Source: Alkalispirillum mobile
GTDB lineage: Bacteria > Pseudomonadota > Gammaproteobacteria > Nitrococcales > Halorhodospiraceae
NCBI RefSeq assembly: GCF_003664325.1
Contig: NZ_RCDA01000001.1
Location: forward strand, 124,001-188,000
DNA length: 64,000 bases
Direction of reading: 5' to 3'
The notes below the pieces were generated by a model, which was not told the origin of the DNA, ran no database searches, and worked only from the letters and a program-made list of their open reading frames with translations. The translations under genes and the position numbers were made by a program. This document shows, one piece after another, positions 34,385 to 42,283 of the stretch. Every line of letters begins with the position of its first letter. Position 1 is the stretch's first letter.

Positions 34385-34432
34385 TTAGTGTTTCTGGACC
34401 GAATTCAGGCGGTGTCCGGGTGAGGAGTTCAC

Positions 34433-34999
34433 ATGACTGAAAGCATTCAAGCGGCGTACCGGCAGATCCTCCTGGACCTGGGTGAAGACCCGGATCGCGA
34501 GGGCCTCAAGGACACCCCGGGCCGGGCCGCCCGGGCCATGCAGTACCTGACCCGCGGCTACCACCAGACGTTGGATGAGGTGCTGAACGGGGCAGTATTC
34601 AGCTCGGACAACGACGAGATGGTGATCGTCCGCAACATCGAGCTCTACTCCCTCTGCGAGCACCACCTGCTGCCCTTTATCGGCCGGGCGCACGTGGCGT
34701 ACCTGCCCGATGGCAAGGTGATCGGGTTGTCGAAGGTGGCGCGCATTGTCGATATGTATGCCCGCCGCCTGCAGATCCAGGAAAACCTCACGCGCCAGAT
34801 CGCGCTGGCCATCCAGGAGGTCACCGGTGGTCGCGGTGTCGCGGTCTACATCAACGCGCGGCACATGTGCATGATGATGCGTGGTGTGGAGAAGCAGAAC
34901 TCCGAGATGAGTACCTCGGTCATGCTGGGAGACTTCCGCTCGAACCACAAAACCCGAGATGAGTTCCTGCAGCTGATCCGCACGCCATCGGCCTACTGA
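34433..34999 (+). CDS. folE: GTP cyclohydrolase I
   Basis: Converts GTP to 7,8-dihydroneopterin triphosphate, the entry to folate and monapterin synthesis. The 188-residue protein has the zinc ligands in [10 protein letters not shown] and the later Cys in [10 protein letters not shown], plus [21 protein letters not shown] and [11 protein letters not shown]. It is the zinc-dependent type IA enzyme. GAGGAG is placed 8 bases before the ATG. folX follows after 16 bases, so the pair directs part of dihydroneopterin triphosphate to monapterin. Confidence 0.96.
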   Translation: MTESIQAAYRQILLDLGEDPDREGLKDTPGRAARAMQYLTRGYHQTLDEVLNGAVFSSDNDEMVIVRNIELYSLCEHHLLPFIGRAHVAYLPDGKVIGLSKVARIVDMYARRLQIQENLTRQIALAIQEVTGGRGVAVYINARHMCMMMRGVEKQNSEMSTSVMLGDFRSNHKTRDEFLQLIRTPSAY

Positions 35000-35015
35000 G
35001 GCCAGGGAGCGCCGC

Positions 35016-35396
35016 ATGATTGAGAAGGAACCGGCACTGATCCGTATCAAGAACCTGCGCCTTCGCACCTATATCGGTTTCAAGCCGGAGGAGCAGGAGA
35101 AAATGCAGGACGTCGTCATCAACGTCGAGATCCGGTATGACGCGTTGGCGGCTGCCACCAGTGACGATGTGGAGCTGGCGCTGGACTACAAGCGCCTTAC
35201 CAAGGAGATCATTGCCCACGTGGAGGGCAACCGATTCCTGCTGCTGGAAAAGCTGGTACACGACCTGTTGCAAATGGCCATGGCCTATCCTTTGGCGCAA
35301 GAGGTGGCGGTCGAGGTGGACAAGCCCCATGCACTGCGGTTCGCCGATTCGGTGGCCCTGCGGATGACAGCCCGGCGAGAGCACACGGGCCGCTGA
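35016..35396 (+). CDS. folX: Dihydroneopterin triphosphate 2'-epimerase
   Basis: A 126-residue tunnelling-fold enzyme epimerising dihydroneopterin triphosphate to dihydromonapterin triphosphate. IRIKNLRLRTYIGFKPEE, DYKRLTKEIIAHVEGNRFLLLEKL and DKPHALRFADSVAL match E. coli FolX more closely than the aldolase FolB, notably the RIKNLRLRT and HALRxADSV blocks. Co-directional with folE, 16 bases apart. Tetrahydromonapterin is the cofactor of phenylalanine hydroxylase in Pseudomonas; a PhhB-type dehydratase lies 20 kb away here, but no phhA is seen in the window. Confidence 0.9.
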   Translation: MIEKEPALIRIKNLRLRTYIGFKPEEQEKMQDVVINVEIRYDALAAATSDDVELALDYKRLTKEIIAHVEGNRFLLLEKLVHDLLQMAMAYPLAQEVAVEVDKPHALRFADSVALRMTARREHTGR

Positions 35397-35483
35397 GTAC
35401 CCAACCCCTGGTGGGCGAGAGTCACCGGTGGTGCATCTGGTAAGATGCGCGCCATTCGCAGTCCATCAGTGGAAAGCAGACCA

Positions 35484-36905
35484 ATGGCCAAGATAAAAAC
35501 GCGTTTCGCTCCCAGTCCTACCGGTTACCTGCATATTGGCGGCGCGCGCACCGCGCTCTATTCCTGGCTGTATGCCCGGCGTCACGGGGGCAGCTTTGTG
35601 CTGCGTATCGAGGACACCGATCGCGAGCGTTCTACCCAGGAATCCGTCAATGTCATCCTGGAGGGCATGGGCTGGCTGGGGCTGGATTATGACGAGGGGC
35701 CCTTTTACCAGACCCAGCGTTTCGACCGTTACCGCGAGCTTATTCAGTACCTGCTGGATCAGGGGCTGGCTTATCGTTGCTACTGCTCCAAGGAGCGCCT
35801 GGACGCGTTGCGTCAGGAGCAGATGGCGAACAAGCAAAAGCCCCGCTACGACGGCCGTTGTCGTGACCTTGAGGCGGCCCCGGACGGGGCAGGGGAGCCG
35901 GTGATCCGGTTCCGCAACCCGCTGGATGGCGAGGTCGTGATCGAGGACCGCGTCCGCGGGCGGGTGGTGTTTCAGAACACCGAGCTGGACGACCTGATCA
36001 TCGCCCGGGGCGATGGCACGCCCACCTACAACTTCACGGTGGTGGTGGACGACATGGATATGGGCATCACCCACGTGGTCCGGGGTGATGATCACCTGAA
36101 CAACACGCCGCGACAGGTCAACCTCTACCGCGCCCTGGGCGTGGAGCCGCCGGTATTCGCCCACGTGCCCATGATCCTCGGTGAGGATGGCAAGCGCTTG
36201 TCCAAGCGGCACGGTGCGGTGAGTGTGCTCCAGTATCGTGAGCAGGGCTATCTGCCTGAGGCGGTGTTGAATTATCTGGTCCGCCTGGGCTGGTCCCACG
36301 GTGACCAGGAGGTCTTCTCGCTGGACGAGATGGTCAGCCTCTTCGATATCGAGGACATCAACCACTCCGCCTCCACGTTCAACCCGCAGAAGCTGCTGTG
36401 GCTGAATCAGCAGCACATCATGCGCTCCGAGCCGGCTCACGTGGCCCGTTACCTGGCGCACCATCTCGGTGAGCGTGATATCGACCCCGCCGAGGGGCCG
36501 GCGCTGGAGCAGGTGGCGGCGGCCCAACAGGAGCGCGCCAAGACTCTGGTGGAGATGGCGGACAACAGCAGCTTCTTTTACCGCGACCCCACCGAGTACG
36601 ATGCGAAGGCAGCGCGCAAGAACCTGAAGCCGGCGACTGAGGCCGCCTTGGTCCGGGTCCGCGATCTGCTTTCCGACCTGGAGGACTGGCAGCGTGAGGC
36701 CATTCACGAATGCGTGCTCAAGGCCGCCGAGGTGCTCGATCTCAAACTCGGGAAAGTGGCGCAGCCGGTCCGAGTGGCCGTCTCCGGTGGGCCCGTTTCT
36801 CCGCCGATCGACCAGACCCTGGAACTGCTTGGCAAGGAGACCACCCTGCGGCGAATCCAGGCAGCGATCGACTGGATCGATCAGCAGACCGGCGAGGCGG
36901 GTTGA
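35484..36905 (+). CDS. gltX: Glutamyl-tRNA synthetase
   Basis: Class I aminoacyl-tRNA synthetase charging tRNA-Glu. The 473-residue protein has [19 protein letters not shown] (HIGH motif), the [10 protein letters not shown] block, a zinc-site remnant [18 protein letters not shown] (KMSKS equivalent) and a helical anticodon-binding domain from about residue 320. ATG 35484 begins [11 protein letters not shown]; an in-frame ATG 39 bases upstream is not needed. An extended -10 like TGGTAAGAT sits at 35438-35446. tRNA-Ala genes follow on the same strand. Confidence 0.97.
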   Translation: MAKIKTRFAPSPTGYLHIGGARTALYSWLYARRHGGSFVLRIEDTDRERSTQESVNVILEGMGWLGLDYDEGPFYQTQRFDRYRELIQYLLDQGLAYRCYCSKERLDALRQEQMANKQKPRYDGRCRDLEAAPDGAGEPVIRFRNPLDGEVVIEDRVRGRVVFQNTELDDLIIARGDGTPTYNFTVVVDDMDMGITHVVRGDDHLNNTPRQVNLYRALGVEPPVFAHVPMILGEDGKRLSKRHGAVSVLQYREQGYLPEAVLNYLVRLGWSHGDQEVFSLDEMVSLFDIEDINHSASTFNPQKLLWLNQQHIMRSEPAHVARYLAHHLGERDIDPAEGPALEQVAAAQQERAKTLVEMADNSSFFYRDPTEYDAKAARKNLKPATEAALVRVRDLLSDLEDWQREAIHECVLKAAEVLDLKLGKVAQPVRVAVSGGPVSPPIDQTLELLGKETTLRRIQAAIDWIDQQTGEAG

Positions 36906-36915
36906 GCCGCCGGGG

Positions 36916-36944
36916 TTGACCAATGGGGCGCGGGGGCCTACCAT
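36916..36944 (+). promoter_or_regulatory. Predicted promoter of the tRNA-Ala pair
   Basis: TTGACC (36916-36921) and TACCAT (36939-36944), 17 bases apart, followed by a GC-rich discriminator ACGCGCC typical for stringently controlled stable RNA. It lies between the gltX stop and the first tRNA-Ala. Confidence 0.65.
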
Positions 36945-36960
36945 ACGCGCCTCATTGCAC

Positions 36961-37036
36961 GGGGCCATAGCTCAGCTGGGAGAGCGCCTGCATGGCATGC
37001 AGGAGGTCGGCGGTTCGATCCCGCCTGGCTCCACCA
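36961..37036 (+). tRNA. tRNA-Ala (anticodon GGC), copy 1
   Basis: A 76-base cloverleaf. Acceptor GGGGCCA pairs with TGGCTCC (one G-T pair), the anticodon loop ATGGCAT gives GGC, the T loop is GTTCGATCC, the discriminator is A and CCA is encoded. Identical to the copy at 37164-37239. Confidence 0.97.
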
Positions 37037-37104
37037 AACACGCGAGCCGGCAGTTCGCCAGCTCGGGCATTGCCTTCAGGGCAGTGCCGGTTCGACAAGC
37101 AGTG

Positions 37105-37122
37105 AAGCACCCAGGGGTGCTT
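37105..37122 (+). other. Hairpin between the two tRNA-Ala genes
   Basis: AAGCACCC-AG-GGGTGCTT, an 8-bp perfect stem in the 127-base spacer. No T-tract follows, so it is more likely an RNA-processing landmark in a joint tRNA precursor than a terminator. Confidence 0.5.
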
Positions 37123-37163
37123 GACCGACACGGACCAAATCCGTAGCATATAGCGCCAGTCAA

Positions 37164-37239
37164 GGGGCCATAGCTCAGCTGGGAGAGCGCCTGCATGGCA
37201 TGCAGGAGGTCGGCGGTTCGATCCCGCCTGGCTCCACCA
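37164..37239 (+). tRNA. tRNA-Ala (anticodon GGC), copy 2
   Basis: Base-for-base identical to the upstream copy, 127 bases after it, with encoded CCA. Both copies probably derive from one transcript that ends at the terminator immediately downstream. Confidence 0.97.
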
Positions 37240-37245
37240 AACGAT

Positions 37246-37277
37246 AAAAAAGCCGGGCACAATGCCCGGCTTTTTTT
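37246..37277 (+). terminator. Intrinsic terminator after the tRNA-Ala pair
   Basis: AAAAAAGCCGGGCA (37246-37259), loop CAA, then TGCCCGGCTTTTTTT (37263-37277): an 8-bp GC-rich core extended by A-T pairs with a seven-T tail. Confidence 0.95.
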
Positions 37278-37279
37278 GT

Positions 37280-37358
37280 GCCCGAAATGCGGCACGCGCC
37301 GCTTTGCACCGTTCGGGCTTGCCGATGGCTGCCGGGCCGCGAGTGCCCGGCAGCCATC
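37280..37358. other. Two further large hairpins between the tRNA terminator and the AhpD-like gene
   Basis: GCCCGAA..TTCGGGC (37280-37286, 37312-37318) encloses a nested GCGGC-ACGC-GCCGC. A perfect 14-bp stem GATGGCTGCCGGGC..GCCCGGCAGCCATC (37324-37337, 37345-37358) with a 7-base loop follows. The latter lies 6 bases beyond the 3' end of the minus-strand AhpD-like gene and probably protects or ends that transcript, although no T-tract follows it. Confidence 0.6.
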
Positions 37359-37364
37359 ATGGCC

Positions 37365-37712
37365 TCATTGGCCGGCGGCGAACTCGTCGAATGCCTCCAG
37401 TGCCATACCGCCATAGACGAAGGAGGGCCCGCCGCCCATTTGCACGGCGACGGCGATCATCTCCTGCACCTGTTCCCGGGTTGCGCCATTCTTCGCGGCC
37501 GCCTTGGCGTGAAAGGCCAGGCAGCCCTCGCAGTGCGCGGCAATGCCGAGCGCCAGGGCAATCAGCGATTTCGTGGCGGGGTCCAGGGCACCATCCTTGC
37601 CACTGGCCTGCTTCAGCTGGTTGAAGCCGCGGGCCATCTCCGGGGCACCCATTGCTACCTGCTTCATGCGGCCGCTCATCGACTCGGCCAATTCCGCCCA
37701 GTACTGACTCAT
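37365..37712 (-). CDS. AhpD-like carboxymuconolactone decarboxylase family protein
   Basis: A 115-residue helical protein of the CMD/AhpD-like family with the redox motif AHCEGCLAFH (CxxC followed by His three residues on), typical of alkylhydroperoxidase-type disulfide reductases. It also shows GAPEMARGFNQLKQA and the GGGPSFVYGG end. ATG 37712 is 9 bases after AGGAG; an ATG 37718 directly abuts the mobA stop. It is the third gene after yqeC and mobA on the minus strand and may share their transcript. Physiological substrate unknown. Confidence 0.88.
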   Translation of the reverse strand: MSQYWAELAESMSGRMKQVAMGAPEMARGFNQLKQASGKDGALDPATKSLIALALGIAAHCEGCLAFHAKAAAKNGATREQVQEMIAVAVQMGGGPSFVYGGMALEAFDEFAAGQ

Positions 37713-37718
37713 TAGCAT

Positions 37719-38339
37719 TTACTCCTGTCTAAATCGGGTTTCGAGGTCTTCAAGCTCTTCCGGCGTGTTCACATTGATAAAGGCCTCGGCCTGCTCCTCC
37801 ATATCCAGTACGGCCAGGCGATGCTGCCGGTACCAGCGGTCGATCTTCCCCTGGCCGGATGTCAGGTATTCGTAAAGGTCTGTTGCCAGCGTGCAGCGGA
37901 TAAGAGCGAAGGTCGGTTGCAGCCGGCCCCCGCACTGCGCGGTCACGATGTCCGCATCCTGCTCGTCCCGGGTCTGCGCCAGTCGGGCCACCAGGTCCCC
38001 GGGGAGCAACGGCGCATCGCAGGGCACAATGGCTATGAACCCGGTCGCGGCGGTCTCCATTCCAGCGAGCATGCCCGCCAAGGGCCCCGGGTAGTCCGGC
38101 AGTCGGTCGGGGATCACCGGGTGCCCGAACCGCTGGTAGCGATGGTGATGCCGATTGGCATTGATAAGCAGGTGATCCACCTGGGGTGCCAGGGCTTCCA
38201 GGACCCAGTGAATCATCGGCTGCCCGGCCAGCGACAGCAGCCCCTTGTCCTGGCCGCCCATGCGACGGGCCTGGCCCCCGGCGAGGATGACTCCCGTGAT
38301 CGCCTCGCTTTCGCGGGGTGTATTGCTGTTTTCGTGCAT
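37719..38339 (-). CDS. mobA: Molybdenum cofactor guanylyltransferase MobA
   Basis: Transfers GMP to Mo-molybdopterin to make the MGD form needed by bis-MGD enzymes such as formate dehydrogenase. The 206-residue protein has the nucleotidyltransferase signature GVILAGGQARRMGGQDKG, DRLPDYPGPLAGMLAGM, the metal-binding IVPCDAPLLP and QPTFALIR. It has 22 bases to yqeC upstream and abuts the AhpD-like gene downstream. A conserved dimerisation tail INVNTPEELEDLE ends the chain. Confidence 0.93.
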   Translation of the reverse strand: MHENSNTPRESEAITGVILAGGQARRMGGQDKGLLSLAGQPMIHWVLEALAPQVDHLLINANRHHHRYQRFGHPVIPDRLPDYPGPLAGMLAGMETAATGFIAIVPCDAPLLPGDLVARLAQTRDEQDADIVTAQCGGRLQPTFALIRCTLATDLYEYLTSGQGKIDRWYRQHRLAVLDMEEQAEAFINVNTPEELEDLETRFRQE

Positions 38340-38361
38340 GCTTGTCCTCTTCTCGGGGCGC

Positions 38362-39120
38362 TCAGTCGCCGACGATCTCTACCAGCGGAGACGGGGCCCG
38401 CATACTGGCAAGGACCACGCGGTCGAAGCGTCGCGTATCCGCCAGGGCGGCTTCGGCGACGCGTCGCGCGACGGCCCGCGCCTCGGCGTTGTCCACCATG
38501 TTGATCACCGGAGTGACCGGGGTATCACCCAGACCCTGAAGCAACCCATGGGGGTGAGTCAGCAACCGGGCCAGGTGGGTGGCGCCGATGGTCTGGCCCC
38601 GGCGGAGGCCGGTGGTGTCGGCGATCCGATCGGGGCGATGCGCAACCTTTTCGTCCAGCGGGCGTCCGATCGCCTTGATCGACAGTAGCGCAATCACGGC
38701 GTCGCAGGGCGTGGCCAGCACCGGCTCTTTGGGGCCTGGGGCCTTGATGCGTCGCATACGGGCGCCGTCTGCCTTGACCAGTGTCACCTGGCGTCGGGCA
38801 ACCTGGTGCAGGCGCGGAATCAGGGTCGGAGGCAGGCCGCTGTGTCGGTCCGGGCGTTCCGAGGTGCCGAACCAGGCCAGCGCGATGCGCTGGTCGCGCG
38901 AGGCATCGGCGTGCTCTAACAGGGCTGTCTCTGCGCCAGTCTGCACTGTATGAGAGAGCCAGTCGGGCAGCGGTGCGCAGAAAACGGTGCTGCTCAGGCC
39001 GACGGCGCGGTTAGGTTGAAGGCTGGCCAGGCGCGCCATGGTGGTCTTCTTGCCACCGGCACCCACCAGACAGACTATGCCCCGGTCTGCTTTCAGTGTC
39101 TCGATCAGATCCTCGGCCAC
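38362..39120 (-). CDS. yqeC: YqeC-family putative selenium-dependent molybdo-hydroxylase cofactor protein
   Basis: A 252-residue P-loop protein (VCLVGAGGKKTTMARLA) of the YqeC family, proposed from genomic context to act in selenium-dependent molybdenum hydroxylase maturation. VTLVKADGARMRRIKAPGPKEPVL and NMVDNAEARAVARRVAEAAL are typical. It is the first gene of the yqeC-mobA-ahpD-like set. No selenium enzyme is in this window, and the formate dehydrogenase here uses cysteine, so its client may lie elsewhere or it may act on the Mo cofactor generally. Confidence 0.85.
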   Translation of the reverse strand: MAEDLIETLKADRGIVCLVGAGGKKTTMARLASLQPNRAVGLSSTVFCAPLPDWLSHTVQTGAETALLEHADASRDQRIALAWFGTSERPDRHSGLPPTLIPRLHQVARRQVTLVKADGARMRRIKAPGPKEPVLATPCDAVIALLSIKAIGRPLDEKVAHRPDRIADTTGLRRGQTIGATHLARLLTHPHGLLQGLGDTPVTPVINMVDNAEARAVARRVAEAALADTRRFDRVVLASMRAPSPLVEIVGD

Positions 39121-39449
39121 ACGTCCTCACCGTTGTTAACTTAAAGGAATGTGCATCTAATATGACGGTATTCGACCGCCCTGACCAAGCGTTGCAGAAT
39201 GCCTATTGGCACAGGGGTGTTCAAGCTGCGCCGCTTAAGTCGGACCGGTGGCGTGAATCTGGTAGATTGTAACCAGCTAATATATCAAGGGAGACGATTA
39301 TTTCCGAACTCACCGGGCGCCAGTGGACCACTGGCTGCCCAAACGGGTTGGGTGCCCCTTCCAGGATGGGGGCCGGAGCGAGAGGAAGGTCCACAGGGTA
39401 TGGCGTGGTTACTGTGAGGCCTTGACAATCAATGCAAAAAGTAGAATAT
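39121..39449. promoter_or_regulatory. Divergent spacer between yqeC and the ArsR-type regulator
   Basis: About 330 bases without a convincing gene. It has a 17-base palindrome GCCAGTGG-A-CCACTGGC (39319-39335) and AT-rich patches (TAATATATC near 39280; GAATAT-AT-GAATAT at 39444-39457). A perfect -35 TTGACA sits at 39422-39427, with a poor -10 candidate AATATA at 39445-39450. If that promoter is real, translation of the regulator would start at the ATG at 39480 or be leaderless. Confidence 0.45.
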
Positions 39450-39800
39450 ATGAATATGAACGCGATCCTTGATCTCGATATGGACCAGATGTCCAGGAAT
39501 GCCGCGCAAGCGAGCCGCTTCCTGAAGACATTGGCCAACGAACGCCGTCTGATGATCCTTTGCCACCTCGTGGAGGGTGAAAAGTCGGTGGGCGAACTCG
39601 AACGCCTGCTGGGTATGCGGCAGCCAGCGCTGTCACAACAGCTGACCCGGCTACGCGAAGAGAAGCTGGTGGCGACGCGCAGGGAATCCCGCACGATCTA
39701 CTACCGCGTTGCCAGTGAAGAGGCAATGGCGCTGCTGGGCAAGCTGCACGAGTTGTTTTGTGGCGCAGACCACGGACGGGACGGGACGGCGGATCGATAG
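39450..39800 (+). CDS. ArsR-family regulator of the BigR/SqrR persulfide-sensor type
   Basis: A winged-helix repressor of about 116 residues. The recognition region GEKSVGELERLLGMRQPALSQQLTRLREEKLVATRR follows the BigR of Xylella and SqrR of Rhodobacter. Cys38 (in RLMILCHL) and Cys104 (in LHELFCG) are 66 residues apart, the same spacing as the Cys41/Cys107 and Cys42/Cys108 pairs that form a tetrasulfide in SqrR and BigR. No ArsR-type ELCVCD metal site is present. It would respond to sulfide/persulfide. The start is uncertain (ATG 39432, 39450, 39456 or 39480). It precedes a SulP transporter gene. Confidence 0.85.
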   Translation: MNMNAILDLDMDQMSRNAAQASRFLKTLANERRLMILCHLVEGEKSVGELERLLGMRQPALSQQLTRLREEKLVATRRESRTIYYRVASEEAMALLGKLHELFCGADHGRDGTADR

Positions 39801-39914
39801 AGGCCCCTCAGCCGCTGATTCCCGTGCTGCTCCTTTGCGACCGGTGCTCGCCGACTAATCCTTTTTCACACGGGTTTTGCCCGCTACGGGGCTATTCTTC
39901 ACTGGAGGTTTTGC

Positions 39915-41672
39915 TTGGAGGTTCGCTCCGGGAGCAGCAAAGCGGGGCATCGGTTGCCCCTGTTCGGTTGGTTGCGTGGCTACCGCTCGGAGTATTTCGC
40001 CGGTGATGTAATCGCCGGCGCGGTGGTGGCCGTCATGCTGGTGCCGCAGGCCATGGCCTACGCAATGTTGGCCAACCTGCCCCCGCACGTCGGGCTGTAC
40101 GCCAGCATTATCCCCCCGATTGCCTACGCCCTGTTCGCCAGCAGTCGCGCCCTGGCCGTCGGGCCGGTGGCCATCGTTTCGCTCATGGTGGCGAGTGTGG
40201 CGGGGACGGTGGCCGTGCCCGGTACCGCCGAGCACCTGGGCGCGGCGGTGGCCCTCGCCCTGCTCTCCGGGGTGGTGCTTCTGGTCATGGGCATGGTCCG
40301 GCTGGGGTTCGTGACTCAATTCCTCAGCCATCCGGTGCTCTCCGGGTTCATCACCGCCGCGGCGATTCTCATCGGTTTCAGCCAGTTGCGGCACGTCCTC
40401 GGGGTAGAGGGGGGCGGCAATAACCTACCCACCATGCTCTGGGCGTTGGCCCAGTCGGCAGCAGATATCAACCCGGTCACGTTGTTGCTGGCGGTGGGCA
40501 GTGTGGCGCTGCTGCTTTTGATGCAGGGGCCCTTCAAGCGGCTTCTGACCGGGCTGGGCCTGTCTGCTGCAATCGCCGGCTTAATGGTGAAGACGGCCCC
40601 GCTGGTGTTGGTGGTCCTCGCTTCCGCGGCGGTTGCGCTGCTGGGCCTGGACCAACGCTACGGGGTCAGTGTGGTGGGTGCCGTACCGGAAGGCCTGCCC
40701 GGCATCGCCATGCCTGCCGTTGATTTGCCGCTTTGGCGGGAACTGCTCTGGGGGGCCATTCTCATTGCATTGGTTGGGTTCCTGGAGAGCGCCTCCGTGG
40801 CCAAGTCGCTGGCGGCGAAGGACCGGGAGCGGATAGACCCTGATCGGGAGCTCAAGGGCCTGGGGTTGGCGAATATCGGGGCTTCGTTCTCCGGGGGCTA
40901 CCCGGTCACCGGCGGTATCTCGCGCTCGGTGGTCAACTACACGGCGGGGGCGCGCACCCCCCTGGCGGGGGTCATCAGCGCCTTGTTAATCGTGCTGGTG
41001 TTGTTGTTCTTCACACCCTGGCTGGCCTGGCTGCCTCACGCCAGTCTGGCCGCCATCATCCTGGTGGCCGTGGTGGGCCTGGTGGATCTGCATACCCCCC
41101 GGCGGATCTGGGAGTACAGCCGCAGTGAGTTCCTCACCCTGGTAACCACCGGCGGAGTGGTGTTGCTGGTCGGGGTGGAGGCCGGCATCGTGGCCGGCGT
41201 GCTCCTCTCCCTGGGCCTCTACCTGTGGCGGACCAGCCGGCCACACATGGCCGTGGTCGGCCGGGTGCCGGGCACGGAGCACTACCGAAACGTGGAGCGC
41301 CACGAGGTGAAGACGGACCCCCGGGTGCTGCTGGTGCGGGTGGACGAGAACCTCTACTTCCCCAATACCCGTTATCTGGAGGACCGGCTGCAGGGTCTGG
41401 TCTGGGGCCAGGGCGGGGTGGAGCACGTGGTCCTGATCTGCAGCGCCGTCAATTTCATCGACGCCAGTGCGTTGGAAACCCTCGAGGAGCTGGCGGAGCA
41501 GTTCGCGGACAGTGGGGTCACGCTGCACCTGGCAGAGGTGAAGGGCCCGGTGATGGACGGGTTGGTGCGGGCCGGTTTGCCGGAGCAGCTCCGTGGCGGG
41601 CAGATCTTCTTGAGCACCCACCAGGCGATGGAAACCCTGGGCACCCGATCCCGGTGGGTCATCCCCACCTGA
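39915..41672 (+). CDS. SulP-family inorganic anion transporter with STAS domain
   Basis: A 585-residue inner-membrane transporter of the SLC26/SulP family. It has about 12-14 helices, the signature region AVVAVMLVPQAMAYAMLANLP, SHPVLSGFITAAAILIGFSQ and a C-terminal cytosolic STAS domain from about residue 450 (NFIDASALETLEELAEQF). The family moves sulfate, bicarbonate or other anions; the substrate is not evident. TTG 39915 is the start with TGGAGGT 5 bases upstream. Its position behind a predicted persulfide sensor suggests sulfate or sulfite export/import tied to sulfide oxidation. Confidence 0.9.
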   Translation: MEVRSGSSKAGHRLPLFGWLRGYRSEYFAGDVIAGAVVAVMLVPQAMAYAMLANLPPHVGLYASIIPPIAYALFASSRALAVGPVAIVSLMVASVAGTVAVPGTAEHLGAAVALALLSGVVLLVMGMVRLGFVTQFLSHPVLSGFITAAAILIGFSQLRHVLGVEGGGNNLPTMLWALAQSAADINPVTLLLAVGSVALLLLMQGPFKRLLTGLGLSAAIAGLMVKTAPLVLVVLASAAVALLGLDQRYGVSVVGAVPEGLPGIAMPAVDLPLWRELLWGAILIALVGFLESASVAKSLAAKDRERIDPDRELKGLGLANIGASFSGGYPVTGGISRSVVNYTAGARTPLAGVISALLIVLVLLFFTPWLAWLPHASLAAIILVAVVGLVDLHTPRRIWEYSRSEFLTLVTTGGVVLLVGVEAGIVAGVLLSLGLYLWRTSRPHMAVVGRVPGTEHYRNVERHEVKTDPRVLLVRVDENLYFPNTRYLEDRLQGLVWGQGGVEHVVLICSAVNFIDASALETLEELAEQFADSGVTLHLAEVKGPVMDGLVRAGLPEQLRGGQIFLSTHQAMETLGTRSRWVIPT

Positions 41673-41712
41673 TGGGGCGCGGCGCCCCGCTTGCGCGCCC
41701 GTCCAGGTGGTT

Positions 41713-42252
41713 CTATTTGGCCAGCAGGTGCCGGAATTGCGCCTGCGCCTTGCCGAGCTTCGGTGCGATGACCATCCTGCAGTAGGGCTGGGCACCGTGT
41801 TGCCGGTAGTAGTCCTGGTGCTCCGGTTCGGCGGGGTAGAAGGCGGGCAGCTCGGTGACCTCGGTGACCAGCGGGGCCGGCCAGTCGGCGGCCACCTCTG
41901 CCATGATCTCTCGCGCGGTCTCGGCTTGCTGGTCGTCGTGGGTAAATATGACCGAACGGTACTGGGTGCCGATATCCGCACCCTGGCGGTTCAGCGTGGT
42001 CGGGTCGTGGATCACGAAGAACACCCGCAACAGGTCCGCGTAGCTGATTTTATCGGGGTCGAAGGTGATCTGAACCACCTCGGCGTGGCCGGTGGCCCCC
42101 GAACAGACCTGCTGGTAACTGGGGTTCGGCCGTTTACCGCCCGCGTAACCGGAGACCACGCGATGGACACCGCGCAGTTGTTGGAAGACCGCCTCCAGAC
42201 ACCAGAAGCAGCCCCCGCCGAGGGTTGCCTGCGCCCGTTTTGCCTCAGTCAT
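41713..42252 (-). CDS. msrA: Peptide methionine-S-sulfoxide reductase MsrA
   Basis: Repairs methionine-S-sulfoxide. The 179-residue protein has GGGCFWCLEAVF with the catalytic Cys, the YAGG signature SGYAGGKRPNPSYQQVC, a GHAEVVQITFDP substrate site and QYRSVIF. The C-terminal part lacks the double resolving-Cys tail of E. coli MsrA; a single Cys in AQPYCRMV may resolve. The ATG is followed upstream on the same strand by the sigma-54 regulator gene. Confidence 0.95.
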   Translation of the reverse strand: MTEAKRAQATLGGGCFWCLEAVFQQLRGVHRVVSGYAGGKRPNPSYQQVCSGATGHAEVVQITFDPDKISYADLLRVFFVIHDPTTLNRQGADIGTQYRSVIFTHDDQQAETAREIMAEVAADWPAPLVTEVTELPAFYPAEPEHQDYYRQHGAQPYCRMVIAPKLGKAQAQFRHLLAK

Positions 42253-42283
42253 GGGTGTGCCTCTCAGCCAAGCAGAGTGGTGG

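Larger units (their letters stand above)
34058..34432. promoter_or_regulatory. Divergent region between the aldehyde oxidoreductase operon and folE
   Basis: A 375-base spacer without a credible gene. Its right part holds the folE promoter and an operator-like palindrome. The left part must hold the minus-strand promoter of the aldehyde oxidoreductase genes; I found no consensus hexamer pair there, which would fit regulation by an activator. Confidence 0.6.

Noticed and set aside
35466-36968. A 500-codon minus-strand frame opposite gltX
   Set aside because: Antisense artefact; gltX motifs on the plus strand are complete and the frame runs into the tRNA-Ala gene.
36952-37414. Small minus-strand frames with repeated SNRRPPACHAGAL / DRTADLLHAMQAL segments
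   Set aside because: These are translations of the complement of the two tRNA-Ala genes, a well-known annotation artefact, not protein repeats.
39199-39417. A 72-codon plus-strand frame in the spacer before the ArsR-type regulator
   Set aside because: No credible ribosome site at its start, no family resemblance, and it overlaps the palindrome and promoter region; treated as non-coding.
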